From NCBI RefSeq assembly GCF_000003195.3, contig NC_012875.2:17988398-18052397 (forward strand): 64,000 bases of DNA, read 5' to 3'. Shown here in pieces: positions 10,849-20,882 of this stretch. Position 1 is the first letter of the stretch, and every line of letters starts with the position of its first letter. Made by a program: the position numbers and the translations under genes. The notes under the pieces are model-generated. The model was not told the DNA's origin and searched no databases. It saw only the letters and a list, made by a program, of their open reading frames with translations. The DNA comes from Sorghum bicolor (Eukaryota > Streptophyta > Magnoliopsida > Poales > Poaceae).

Positions 10849-12108
10849 CCGTTACCACGGTTGCATACGGATACGGATTCAGGCGCTTCAGAACTTGTTG
10901 GAAAGCTTATCAAGTCTACTTTCATATGAATCAAGTCCCACGTCAATACCTGTTGGGCAGCAGCGGCAATGATCCAATTACCGTCGATAGGTCTTGCTGT
11001 CTAGGGTGCTGCGTCACCTCATTTTGGGCTGATGGCCCATGTATCAAGTTGGGTCCATTAGGGACGCGTCCTAGGGTTGGAGGACGACCCCAACACCTCT
11101 TTGGTCGTCAATCCATCTACTTATATCCCTCTAGAGTCGCCATGGTCGTGGGGTTTTTGTTTAGATCAAGTTTAGCCTTCGCTACTTGCTTGTAGGCGCG
11201 CGTGCAGGATCAGCCGCCCGTCTCCTTGTCTTCGGAACCCCATTGTTGATTCAGATTCAGTTTGAAACCTTCAATTCATCTTGCAAATTCAGTGCTTGTT
11301 TCCTCATTCTTGCTAGTTCTTCGATTGCTTGCAGGACGGGAGCCCTAGGGGCTGGTTGTCGCGCTCCACAAGATCGAGACGACTATTGGACATGGTGTAT
11401 CGGTTGCTAAGGCGCGGTCTTGAGGGCTGTAGTCGGGCCGTGAACGTCATATCCATCCACCAATCGAGTTATCCCCGTCTCTCATCAAAAGATCAGGCAA
11501 AAACCCTAGCGGGTTCGCATCGCTATAGGTGAGAGTTGTAGTATAGGTGTAAGCGTGGTGCTTAGACCTAGATTACTTGTGGATATCCCCTGTCTAGCCG
11601 GATCGTGTGGTAGGCCGTGTAGGTGACAGTTACGTTGGTCCCCTGTAGTCCACCTCCCGTTAGCAGGACTAGTAGGGTTTATCGGCCTATGGATAAGCAT
11701 CCTTTGTGGTGTATTCTTATCACTTGGTTCGTCCCAGACATAGACATACCCCTTTGAAGTAGAGAAACCATAGTTATCCTCTCTATTCTCCTACCATCGC
11801 CAATATACTAGATTGCTCTACTCTCTATTCCCATATTATCACCCATTGTTATCTTACCTTTAATATTGTTCTTATTCAATTCTACCATCTTTCCTATTTA
11901 CACCTACCTATCTATCTAGGTTAAGTTAGAGCGTAGATCAGTTCTCCCGTTTCCCTGTGCATACGATAAAACCTTTAACCGGGTAAAAGCTACAACGGTA
12001 TCCGTGCGCTTGCGGGTTTATCTGTGTGCGTATGAATACCATAGTACACTCTAGTGCCATGCTGGGGATGACAACCTAGTATTCAAGTGGTGTTACCAAG
12101 TGTCAACA
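10849..12108 (+). repeat. Gyp-A 3' untranslated region and 3' LTR
   Basis: The LTR end is seen at 12108 (GTCAACA), where the sequence switches abruptly to a Tekay-like pol frame that starts GTCAAC. The LTR start cannot be fixed because the 5' LTR is outside the window. The end of the LTR carries TTAACCGGG, GGTATCCGTGCGCTTGC and GCTGGGGATGACAAC in the same order as the U5 end of Trg-H. No convincing ORF is present. Confidence 0.7.
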
Positions 12109-13341
12109 GTCAACTATCGGACCCATGATCTTGAACTTGCAGCTGTTGTACATGCTCTGAAAATATGGAGGCATTATCTGCTTGGGATAAGTGTCATATC
12201 TACACGGATCATAAGAGCCTAAAGTACATCTTTACTCAATCTGAGTTGAATATGAGGCAGCAAAGATGGTTGGAGTTAATCAAGGACTATGATCTTGAAG
12301 TCCACTACCATCTAGGCAAAGCGAACGTGGTAGCAGATGCCTTAAGTCGTAAACCACACTATCAAGTGGTCCAGCCATTGCTCGAAGATGGGTTCAACCT
12401 AATGCATCTTGAGGTTCTGTGCCACATACAACTCAGTTGTTCACTCGAGAGTCAAGTTATAGAGGGTCAAAAAACAGATAAGGGCATTTCTCATATCAAT
12501 GAAAAGATCAAGAGTGACTCCAAAACCCAGTTTCGAGTGGATGAAAAAGGGGTACTTTGGTTTCAACATCGGTTAGTAGCTCCCAAGAATCGAGAGCTAA
12601 AGAATCGAATCATGGATGAAGCACATCTTTTAAAGCTTTCCATCCACCGTGAGAGTAGTAAAATGTATCAAGACCTGAAATCTCATTTTTGGTGGACCAA
12701 GATGAAGAAAGAGATAGCAACATATGTGGCCCGATGTGACACGTGTTGCCAAGTTAAGGCTATACACATGAAACCTGCAGGGTTGTTGCAACCGCTGTCC
12801 CTTCCAGAGTGGAAGTGGGAAGAGATCAGTATGGATTTCATCACAGGACTGCCGACTACGCGAAAAGGGAATGACTAAGTTTGGGTTATTATTGATAGAC
12901 TCACCAAATCGGCTCATTTCATCACAGTTAAGACTCGTTACAGACCGTCAGAGTATGCTAACTTATATATTGCTGAGATTGTCAAGCTGCATGGTATTCC
13001 CAAGACTACCATATCAGATAGAGGTCCATAGTTCACCGCTCACTTCTGGGAATGAATGCAGAAGAGTTTGGGGACTAGTCTAGTGAGAAGTACAGCGTAT
13101 CATCCTCAAACCTCATGCCAAACAGAGAGGCTCAATCAAGTGCTAGAAGATATACTGAGAGCTTGTGTGTTGTCTTCAAAGGGATCTTGGGAAGCATGGT
13201 TACCCTTGGCTGAATTCTCATACAACAATAGCTACCAAGAGAGTATCAAGATGGCTCAGCCTTGTATGGTCAGAAGTGCAGGACTCCGTTAAACTAGGTC
13301 GAACCTGGTGAGAGGAGACACTACGGTATTGACTTTGTGAA
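12109..13341 (+). pseudogene. Tekay-like RNase H and integrase fragment (provisionally Tek-F)
   Basis: The fragment is collinear with 23878-25112 of Tek-B1 and clearly homologous in protein. It starts at the RNase H active-site region (DLELAAV), keeps TDHKSLK and ADALSRK, and continues through the integrase zinc finger (CDTCC), [13 protein letters not shown] and the ERLNQ glutamate. It has frame shifts near 12165 and 13255 and stops near 12876, 13029 and 13054. Its left edge is the Gyp-A insertion and its right edge is the start of the Tek-E LTR. By strand and family it may be the pol of the element whose 3' LTR ends at 35279, but the link is not proven. Confidence 0.82.
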
Positions 13342-15054
13342 TGTAACATCCCTGATGTTACGGATACTAAAATTGGATCATGTCATCATAAGCATTGCAT
13401 AGCATATTTGTTAAGCACATCCTGATGCATTAACTTAAAATAAGTTTAATTTGGTTGAATGTGCTTAGGGAATTAAAGTGTGCTTATGTTGTGAAGTGAT
13501 GCTTGTGTTGTTTGTATAATCCCTAGGGTGGAAGGTTTCCGAGAAAATAGGGGGGAAACCCTGATTTTAGAACCCTAGATTTGCCCCCCTTTTGTGTAAC
13601 TTAAAAACTAAGCAAAATTTGGGGATGAGCTCAAAAGCAAAGTTGTAGATCTTGTCAGGATGTACAACTTTGGTGTTTTGAGTTTTTGAAGTTTCAATAC
13701 AAAATCCAAAGTAATTTTGAAAATACAGATTTCCAGAAAATGTCCCCCTTTCCAATTTGAATCCCCAATTCAAAATCTGTTTGGAATCTTGACAAGTGAC
13801 CAACATGAAAGTTGTAGAGCTCAAAAAGTTGAACAACTTTCATGTTGGGAATTTTCCAAGTTATGGAAAATCAAACGTAACTTTGGAAATTCTGATCTGC
13901 CCCAATTCAAAAATTGGAATTTCCCCAATTTGAGATTTGAAATTCAAACTGTTTCTTCAAATTCATCTTGTTCCACTCAGAATTGGCTTTGGTCACCAAA
14001 AGAAGTTTTGTAGCTTGTAAAATTCTGAAGAACTTTTGTTTTGGTGGAATTTTGTCTTCAGTTCAAATTTTGGAAGAATTTTGCAAAATACCAAAGCAAG
14101 GTGGATAGGGCTTGCTACAGTGATCCGATGAGGATCACCAGCCCCCTGTCCAGTGCAGCCGCCGCGCGTGCAGCGCCGCGTGCGTGCGTGCAAGCACGCA
14201 GCTGCCTGCCTTCCTGCGTCACTGGGCAACGTGGACGCCCAGGGCTCGCTTCTCCCTCTCCTTGAGCACCAGCGCGGACGGTGCCGCGCGATTTCCCTGT
14301 CCAGAACCGAAGAACCCCGACGACCCTCTCTCGCAAATTCACCGCACTCGATCCATCTCAAGTCAAATTGAGCATTCCACAACGTTCGCCACACCCTTGC
14401 GAACTCAGTGCACTCCCTAGCATACCCTCTAACCCGCCCAATCGCCAGCATCCCTTCTTCTCCCCCAACTCCGGCGGGAACCCCCGCCGTGGAGCTCTCT
14501 CCGTGGCCGCGCTGTTCCAGTGAGTAACATACTTTGCTAGCGGTTGTTTCCGGTTCCTCTTCATCCCCAGCAGCTCATGCGCTTTCTCTTTTTCCCTAGA
14601 CGCAAGCAGGATCACCAGAACGACCTCGCCGGAGCCGGAGCACCCGCCCGACGACACTGCCACCATCGCCAAAGCATTCCGTTGCTTCTCCCGCCGTGGT
14701 GATGTGAGCACCATGCTCCCTGCTTCTTCCCGAACCTCCCTGACTTGCTCGTTTGCGCTCTACCGAGCCCTAGTGGCCGGTCTGTGGTCGGCTATGGCGA
14801 CCGCCCGCCATTCGCATGGCCGAGATGGAAGGGAGAGAGTAGAGCACGTTTGGGTGATGGCAATAGGATCGCGAGGCTGAGGCAGAGCCGTTGCGTACCA
14901 TAGAGTGGGCTGAAGCCCCGCCGGCGGCGGCCGAAGTCGCGGCAGAGCCGCCGCAAGTGAGGGAGAAGGAGCTGACGGGTGGGACCTCCCCGTCAGCGAC
15001 CTTCAGAGAGAGAGGAGGGGAGCAGCGCGTGCGTGGGCCGGCTTGGGCCGAGGC
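13342..15054 (+). repeat. Tek-E LTR, first part
   Basis: The LTR starts TGTAACATC at 13342, inside the pol fragment. Like the other Tekay-type LTRs here it starts with a palindrome (GTAACATC-CCT-GATGTTAC), then has an AT-rich stretch and a GC-rich block from about 14100. A donor GTGAGT at 14520 and a pyrimidine-rich acceptor ending at 14599 could be an 80-nt leader intron. Sequence differs from Tek-B1, so this is another family. Tek-B1 interrupts it at 15054. Open frames in the GC-rich block overlap on both strands and are not taken as genes. Confidence 0.75.
15050..15054. other. Target site duplication of Tek-B1, left copy
   Basis: GAGGC precedes the 5' LTR and is repeated at 29596-29600 after the 3' LTR. 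The surrounding GC-rich sequence of Tek-E continues on the far side. Confidence 0.95.
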
Positions 15055-17366
15055 TGTAACACCCTAGGTGTTAAGCATGCACTTAGCCTTGGCAAAGCAA
15101 TGCATAAGCATCCTCATCAATCATAAGCATCATGAGCATGTCCTTCTCTTCAAGTATGATTTTATGTGCATCATTTCATGTGTTTTAAATATGTTAAAAA
15201 TAGGATGCTTGCTTATAAAATTGTGAAACATTCAAATTAGGTTGCTTTATGTGTAAGAAGAATTAAGAACATTTTTGTACAATTTTTGGAGCTATGGAAA
15301 TTGAGAAATGGAATTTATACAAAATATCCAAAATAACTTTATTTAAAAACCTAGAACTAAGTTTTAATTTGTAATTCAAATTCTATTTAGAATTTGGTCT
15401 TACTTATTAAAGCAAAGTTGTAGAGTTTTTAGTTTGGCACCACTTTGCTTTTGGGAGAAAGTGGTGAAAATGATTTGAAAATGGCCAAAATGAATTTATG
15501 AGAGAATTTGAGAAAAGAAATTCAAAAAAAAAAATAGAAAAGGGAAAGGGGGCGCTAGCAGGCCGCGGCCTCGCTTCTGGCCCGCTGGCCGAAGCCGGCC
15601 TGGCCCGCCCGCGCCTTCCCCTTCCCCCTCCTCGCGCTCGCGCCCGCGTCCGCGCGCGCGGACGGCCTCGCCGTGCCGCCGTGGCGCGCCGGCAGAGCCT
15701 GGCCGCCGCGTGGCGGGCATGCGGCGGCGTGGAGACGCCCTGGTCGGCCATCAGGAGCCCCTGGACGCGCCCGCCGAAGCCCCCGCTCCCATTTGCGCCC
15801 TCCACCGCTCGCTCTCGCCTCTCTGCTCGCCCTCGCGCAGCGCTCGCCGCTCCGCCGCACGCCATAGCCGCCGACGGCTCGGAGCTTCCCTCCCGGCCAG
15901 CTCCGGCCCTCTCCTTCCCCTTCGCGACCACCACCGGCTCCGCCTCGTCCTTCCGCGTCTCGTGCTTGCGCTCTTCCGCGCTCGGTAAGCCCTGCGTGCC
16001 CGCTAGAGCTCACCGGAGTGAGTCAGAGCTCCGGCGACCTCTCGGCTCGCACGGTTCTCCCTCTCCTCTCTGTCTCTGCTCGCGTTCATAGGTGCTTTGG
16101 GTCCGCCTTGACCTCGCGCACCTTTTCCCGTCACTAGCTCACGCTCTACCGCCGTGAAACGGCCGGACCACGGCGAGCAGCGCCGCCGCGTCCGCCATTC
16201 ACGACGGCGAGGTAGTTCCGGTGCTCGTCCGGTGCCAAAGAGTGTACGGCTGGACTCGTCTCGTTCGCACGAAGCCGTAGGTGCTCACGGTGTCACCGGA
16301 AACCTCACCGGCGGCGAGATTCCGGCCGATCTTTGGCCGCGGGGTCACGGGGTGGATGACAGGTGGGGTCCCCTGACTCGCGTGTCCCGCCTGTCAGTGA
16401 CTCCGAGGGTTTGAATCCGGGTGCGCTTAGCGTTTTGGGTGACTTTCCGTTTTAAAAGTTTTTCCAGGAAATGATTTAAATGTTCAAAAATCCATATCTT
16501 GATGAATATAGCTCCAAAAATGGTGAAATAAATTTTGGTGTGTTCCTTATTTCCAGATCTATAGCCTAGTATGATTGCATGTCATGTTTGAGTAACTTTC
16601 CTATAAGAATATAATTAATCCATGTTTTTCCTAAACTTGGAAAATGCATAGTAAATAAAATAGGGTTCAGAAAAATGTAAAACTTGTTTTGCTGGCTCTG
16701 CATGTGTGTTTAACCACTGAGAAAATATTGTTACATATTATTTGGTGTATAAATGAATTTATGGTAATTTAAATGCTTGCATGGCAGTGCTTTATGATTT
16801 TTAATAATTAAATGGGTCATGCAATAAATCTGGAAAATTTTGTGGGTGTTTCTTATGATATTAGGTAAATTGTAAAAATATGAAATCTGTTGTTTGACAC
16901 TTATATCACAGTAGGGTGATTATACTTGCCTTATCAATTAATCTTGTGATTTTTGTGGCTCAAAATAAGTAACCAAAAATTATGAAAAATTTACAGTAGA
17001 CTTTATGATTAGCTAGTAGTCTCCTGTAATTTTTCTGGAATTTATTGGTGAACAGAATTGCATTTGATTTTTAATGGGCTTAGAAATGAATAAAGAAAAT
17101 TATGAATGGCTGTGTATGTAGGTTGAATGAAATAAGTTGGGTTTGGTGTATCTTTGAAGCATCATGGGGGTTGCTGGTTGCATTTGAAAAATATCTGTAG
17201 AAGAGAATGCAATAGATGTTTAACCCAAGTGCCTGTTCTTGGATGATGTTGCATACCTTGTGATGAGCATGACTAAGTGTATCATCCATGCATCATGTCA
17301 TGGTCCTTTGGTACTTTCTCATACAAGCATCCACTCGGGCATCTCGCACTCCACTCATGAGCATAT

Positions 17367-17591
17367 ATGCATCATACAGGCTCGCAGGAGAACGAAGTGG
17401 GACCCGAGGAACCCGAGGAGATACAGGAGCAGGAACCTCCGGAAGCACAGGAACCCGGAGAGGGATTGCAAGAGTGTCCGGATCACCGACCCAGCACGTT
17501 TGAGAAAGGCAAGCCCCGGAGCATTCTAAGTCTCTCTATTCTCGCTAACTTATATAAAGTGCTATACTTGTTCTACTGTATTGCATATTAA
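17367..17591 (+). CDS. Small acidic LTR-encoded ORF (5' LTR copy of Tek-B1)
   Basis: This 74-codon frame starts ATG at 17367 and is rich in Glu, Pro and Gln. Its central part, CPDHRPSTFEKGKPRSIL, is conserved in the LTRs of Tek-F and Tek-C. Between Tek-B1 and Tek-F the codons for ECPDHRPSTFE differ at eight positions, all synonymous, which is the mark of coding selection. The start context is conserved too: M-H-x-x-G in all three families. The last part overlaps the candidate TATA box. I know no function and recognise no domain. It may instead be an exon, since an AG precedes the codon for Gly-5. The 3' LTR copy is at 28002-28226. Confidence 0.5.
   Translation: MHHTGSQENEVGPEEPEEIQEQEPPEAQEPGEGLQECPDHRPSTFEKGKPRSILSLSILANLYKVLYLFYCIAY
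17551..17558 (+). promoter_or_regulatory. Candidate TATA box of Tek-B1
   Basis: TATATAAA occurs at 17551-17558 and again at 28186-28193 in the 3' LTR. It is the best TATA match in the LTR and would place the leader donor GTAAGT about 950 nt downstream. It is not preserved in Tek-F. Confidence 0.4.
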
Positions 17592-18533
17592 GTGATAGGA
17601 GTTGCCTGATACCGTTGCTGCATGAGTACTCCTTGTTATTCCTACTCATTCAACTACCTTGTCCTATGTAGATAGGCACGGAGTCTATGCTTAGCTTGCT
17701 TAGTTCGGTAGAAGTCGGGTGATTCCCTGTCACCTGCGAGATATAGGTGGATACCTGCTTGATTAAGCATTGGTTGCTCGGGGAAAAGAATAACCAAGTG
17801 TGGAATGAATTTGGAGACCGGGCGGGGTCTTATGGTGGGTTAACCATGGTGCCCCTGCCTGTGTCGATTAAGGACCGATCGTTGACGGCCCTCTTGTCAT
17901 GTTGAACGCATGCCCCACACTTAGCTGGAAGGATAAGTCGTTCCGACCGCGAAGCCTGAACACTATCCGGGCCGGGAATCGAGCCGCCATGCGCTGTATT
18001 GGTGATGGTTGAGGAGAACGACGAGGGCGCGGCACGCAATCTTGGTATACCTTGGATACCTCGGTCGCCGGAACGGTCCTCGGGTACTGGCGGTGCCTGC
18101 CGAACCCGCGAATTGGTCCTGGATAGTGTAATACGGTGATCTGTAGCTCACTTGATCAGTGAGTGTGGTTTGTGTGGGGAATACCTCGCCAGCTGGTTAG
18201 AAATCGATTCGAATCGCCATCGCTCCTGGATAGTGAGCACTTGACATGAGCTTCGTCCTCGTAGTAAGGACTATGAAACACTTGGGTTATAATGATGAAT
18301 GGTTTAGGAAATGCTATGATGAGGTACTATCATAGTTTCATATTGATTGTAATAGCACAGGAGCAAACCTAGATAATAGGTAATGATACTTTCAACTTGA
18401 ACAAATTAAAAGAAGAAAAGATTTAGGTAGGTTAGGGTAATAAAACCTTGCGGTCTTTGCAAAATGGTTGTCAGCTACCCCACCAAATAGCCTTCATGAT
18501 CCTTGATGAGTCTTTATTTTAAGTTTATGACGG

Positions 18534-18591
18534 GTAAGTCTAGCTGAGTACCTTCTCGTACTCAGGGTTCTTTTCCCATGTTGTTTTGCAG
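18534..18591 (+). promoter_or_regulatory. Conserved LTR module: splice-donor-like site, hairpin, acceptor-like site
   Basis: GTAAGT at 18534 is followed by an inverted repeat CTGAGTAC-CTTCTC-GTACTCAG (18544-18565), a CAGGGTT run and TTGTTTTGCAG ending at 18591, directly before ATGG. The module recurs at about 29167-29226, in Tek-F (34796-34852), and on the - strand in Tek-B2 (hairpin 39841-39862) and Tek-C (hairpins 48437-48458 and 59682-59703). It is far better conserved than the sequence around it. It could be a 58-nt intron or an alternative leader donor. Confidence 0.6.
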
Positions 18592-19013
18592 ATGGTCAAA
18601 TGTACTATGGTTATTGCATCCTCTGTCTGTACCCCGCTATGGGTGATGACTAGACCAAGGGCGATGGTCACTCCGTCTCTTCCTTTGCTTTTGTGGGAAT
18701 GACCAAACTATGGCACTGTATCAGACTTATCGTGTGTGTTGTAATTTTGAACTATGAAACTTCCGCTACTTGAAGAACTTGGTTTGTAATAACTTAAGTA
18801 CTCCGATGTGTTTTCATGAATGTTGTAATTTGGATGTACTTATGGATGGCGACCGCTAAACTTATTACGATCTTGGCTATATGCGATGTGTGGTTTGAAA
18901 TCCTTCGAGATTTCACGGACTACCGGGATTATATGGGCTTAAGCGTGATGGTTCGACTATGCAAATAGTCACTATTGGGCTTAATCTCTTATAATTTGGT
19001 CGGTTCTGTTACA

Positions 19014-19027
19014 GCTGGCATCGGAGC
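19014..19027 (+). promoter_or_regulatory. Primer binding site of Tek-B1
   Basis: GCTGGCATCGGAGC directly follows the 5' LTR. It is a variant of the TGGTATCAGAGC site complementary to initiator tRNA-Met that most plant gypsy elements use. Confidence 0.85.
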
Positions 19028-19838
19028 AAGGTTTAGCGAGTTACTGTTCATAAGTACGTTTTAAACAAAAATCTAAACCGGTTTAGTAAAAGATTTTATT
19101 AATTAATTAATAATGATCAAGGTGTTAAACTAAGTTTTGGGAAAATTATCTAGTGTGCCATGGTCATATCCTTTATGCCCAGTTAAGGACTCTAAGGTGG
19201 CTAGCTAAGTACTGACTTGGGGGTTAATGCATCATATTTTTATTTCGTCGCTCATACGGCGTGCAATAGTATGAGTGCCATTCATTTGAGTGGTAATGTA
19301 TGGATCAATTCTTCCTCTACGCCATGGTAAGTGGGAGTTGTGAGAGCATGATCGGATACACTGCCGGTCTAGGGAAGTGTTGTCAGGTGCTGTGTCATGC
19401 ACACATGTTGGTGTGTCTTGGGAACAGTACCGCATGCTGGGAATTCCGTCCTGAGAGGCGATGCCGTCCTTAGGGCGATGATGTGGGTAGTGACACGTCA
19501 CATGCATGGATGGGTGTCTGTGTATGTGAAGTGTATAGTTTTACATTTTGTTTTGCACGATCATACTGTGGGTGGGCTGAAATGAGTTTTCTGCAGGTAC
19601 CCTAACCACGTTCTCGCTTAGAACGCTAGTTACGTTATGAGCGAACGTTGTATGCCACCGCGTATACCGCTTAGTGTTAACCTTTGTTTTCTAAGTTTGT
19701 GAGATCGTAAGTTCGTACATGCATCATGTGCATTTCATATCATTGCTTACTTTCCCCCTTAATTTAATCTGTCCCAATTTTAAATGAAATAAATAAAGGT
19801 AATCCTCGCTCTTACCCACGGTATTCCATTTGCAGCAG
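19028..19838 (+). other. Tek-B1 leader between PBS and the extra ORF
   Basis: About 0.8 kb of untranslated leader with only short open frames. It ends in a pyrimidine-containing stretch and the tandem acceptor-like TTGCAGCAG directly before the ATG at 19839. Confidence 0.7.
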
Positions 19839-20882
19839 ATGGCACGCACTAGGCTCACCGCTCGCAAGTCCACTGGTGGGCGGGCCCCTCGCCGTCCGTT
19901 GGCGGCTAGGAGCTCGCGACATAAGAGCAAGTTCCTAGAGGAGTTTGGGATGCCCACTTTGCTTTGGAGGGTGCTCAGTTCGATGGGGTATCCCGAAGGA
20001 ACGGAGCCTCGCTACTATTGGGATAAGGAGCCGCTTGGTGACGAGACCCTGGTGGGGATCGAGGCAGTTGTCCCTACCAGTGGAGGAGACCCTGCTTGGG
20101 GCGGTTGGGTGTACGAGTCCCGAGGTGTCACGCCTTCCCACGGTGCCAGCAGGGCAGCTTTCGCAGTTTTGAGGGACCTCATGGAGAGGTTTCCACAGGA
20201 GCTGGCCCACGCCTTCGCTGGGGTGTTTCCCCGGGGTGACCCTTACACGTCGGTGTGGGATCAGTCCGAGGTGAATGCTCTAGAGAGGAGTGCGAATGAG
20301 GACCAGCACAGTGACAGTGCAGCTATGAGTGCCATGTACGCGTTGATGAAGACCTATGGAGGCCTGGAGCGTTGTTTGGGTCGCTTGTCCGGGTCTCTTC
20401 TCACCGTCCAAGATGAGAAGCGTCAGTTGCAGCGTGAGTTTGACTCTGAGGTTGAGAGGCTACAGGCAGAGTTGGCTCGTGTGACCAGAGAGAGAGACCA
20501 GGCAGTCCAGAAGAACAGTGAGCTGAGTCAGGACCTGCTTGCAGTGCGAGAGCAGAAGGACAGGGTGACTACTGCTCACAGGAACTGCGAGCGCATGCTA
20601 GTCCATGTGCCTGGACAGAGGAATGAAGCCTGGCACGAGGAGGACACTTTGAGGGCCCGACAGCTAGAGCTAGAGCAGCAGCTAGCTAATGCTGAGGAGT
20701 ACAATGAAAACTTGCATGAGGAGATCCACCAGCTGCATAACGAGCTCCACCCTCACCACCTGCCTGGAGCAGCGGAGCTAGACTCTGAGGACGAGATGGA
20801 CGCGGATCCCGAGATAGGAGCAGCTGCTAGTGGTGATGAAGATGAGGATGGCTCCGGCATGGACAGTGACCACAGCGAGTAG
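19839..20882 (+). CDS. Extra ORF of Tek-B1 with histone H3-like N-terminal tail
   Basis: The 347-codon ORF lies between the PBS and gag, on its own. The first ATG is at 19839; nothing upstream in frame begins with ATG. After the initiator Met the first 21 residues match the histone H3 tail at 16, starting ARTRLTARKSTGGRAPRR. Lysine 9 with its ARKST context is kept, while H3 K4, K14, K18 and K23 are arginine. Then comes a globular part (FLEEFGMPTLLWRVL, about residues 32-160) shared with the extra ORFs of Tek-B2 and Tek-C, a long heptad-like coiled coil (about residues 185-300), and a strongly acidic C-terminus (about 308-347). No known enzyme motif is seen. The H3-like part, the coiled coil and the acidic end suggest a chromatin-binding, oligomeric factor; this is inference. 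The frame is intact. Both neighbours, LTR and gag, are on the same strand, and a splice-acceptor-like CAGCAG precedes the start. Confidence 0.88.
   Translation: MARTRLTARKSTGGRAPRRPLAARSSRHKSKFLEEFGMPTLLWRVLSSMGYPEGTEPRYYWDKEPLGDETLVGIEAVVPTSGGDPAWGGWVYESRGVTPSHGASRAAFAVLRDLMERFPQELAHAFAGVFPRGDPYTSVWDQSEVNALERSANEDQHSDSAAMSAMYALMKTYGGLERCLGRLSGSLLTVQDEKRQLQREFDSEVERLQAELARVTRERDQAVQKNSELSQDLLAVREQKDRVTTAHRNCERMLVHVPGQRNEAWHEEDTLRARQLELEQQLANAEEYNENLHEEIHQLHNELHPHHLPGAAELDSEDEMDADPEIGAAASGDEDEDGSGMDSDHSE

Larger units (their letters stand above)
15055..19013 (+). repeat. Tek-B1 5' LTR
   Basis: The 3959-bp LTR has a terminal palindrome TAACACC-CTA-GGTGTTA at 15057-15073, a GC-rich block (about 15540-16400), a small acidic ORF at 17367-17591, a TATATAAA candidate TATA box at 17551-17558 and a conserved GTAAGT / hairpin / TTGCAG module at 18534-18591. 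A further intron-like pair (GTAAGC at 15985, AG at 16091) lies in the GC-rich block. The large open frames at about 15500-16090 occur on both strands of GC-rich DNA and are not supported as genes. Confidence 0.95.

Noticed and set aside
10951..10961. TGTTGGGCAGC as the start of the Gyp-A 3' LTR
   Set aside because: It begins like an LTR, but without the 5' LTR in the window and without a preceding purine tract it cannot be told from chance.
10849..11410. Independent small genes on the + strand (10845-11195, 11186-11410)
   Set aside because: They lie in the 3' untranslated region and LTR of Gyp-A, have no domain and overlap other frames.
12109..13341. This pol fragment as a displaced part of Tek-B1 or Tek-C
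   Set aside because: It is + strand and diverged from both in protein and DNA, with its own stops, so it is a separate copy.
15498..16091. Long GC-rich open frames on both strands in the Tek-B1 LTR, repeated at 26135-26726
   Set aside because: Open frames occur in up to four frames at once, as expected in CpG-rich DNA. The protein is low-complexity Arg/Ala/Pro, and single-base indels between LTR copies shift the frame without any sign of coding constraint.
19839..20882. A genuine histone H3 gene or pseudogene
   Set aside because: Similarity stops after about 28 residues; no histone fold follows. The ORF lies between PBS and gag, and its remainder is homologous to ORFs at the same place in two other elements.
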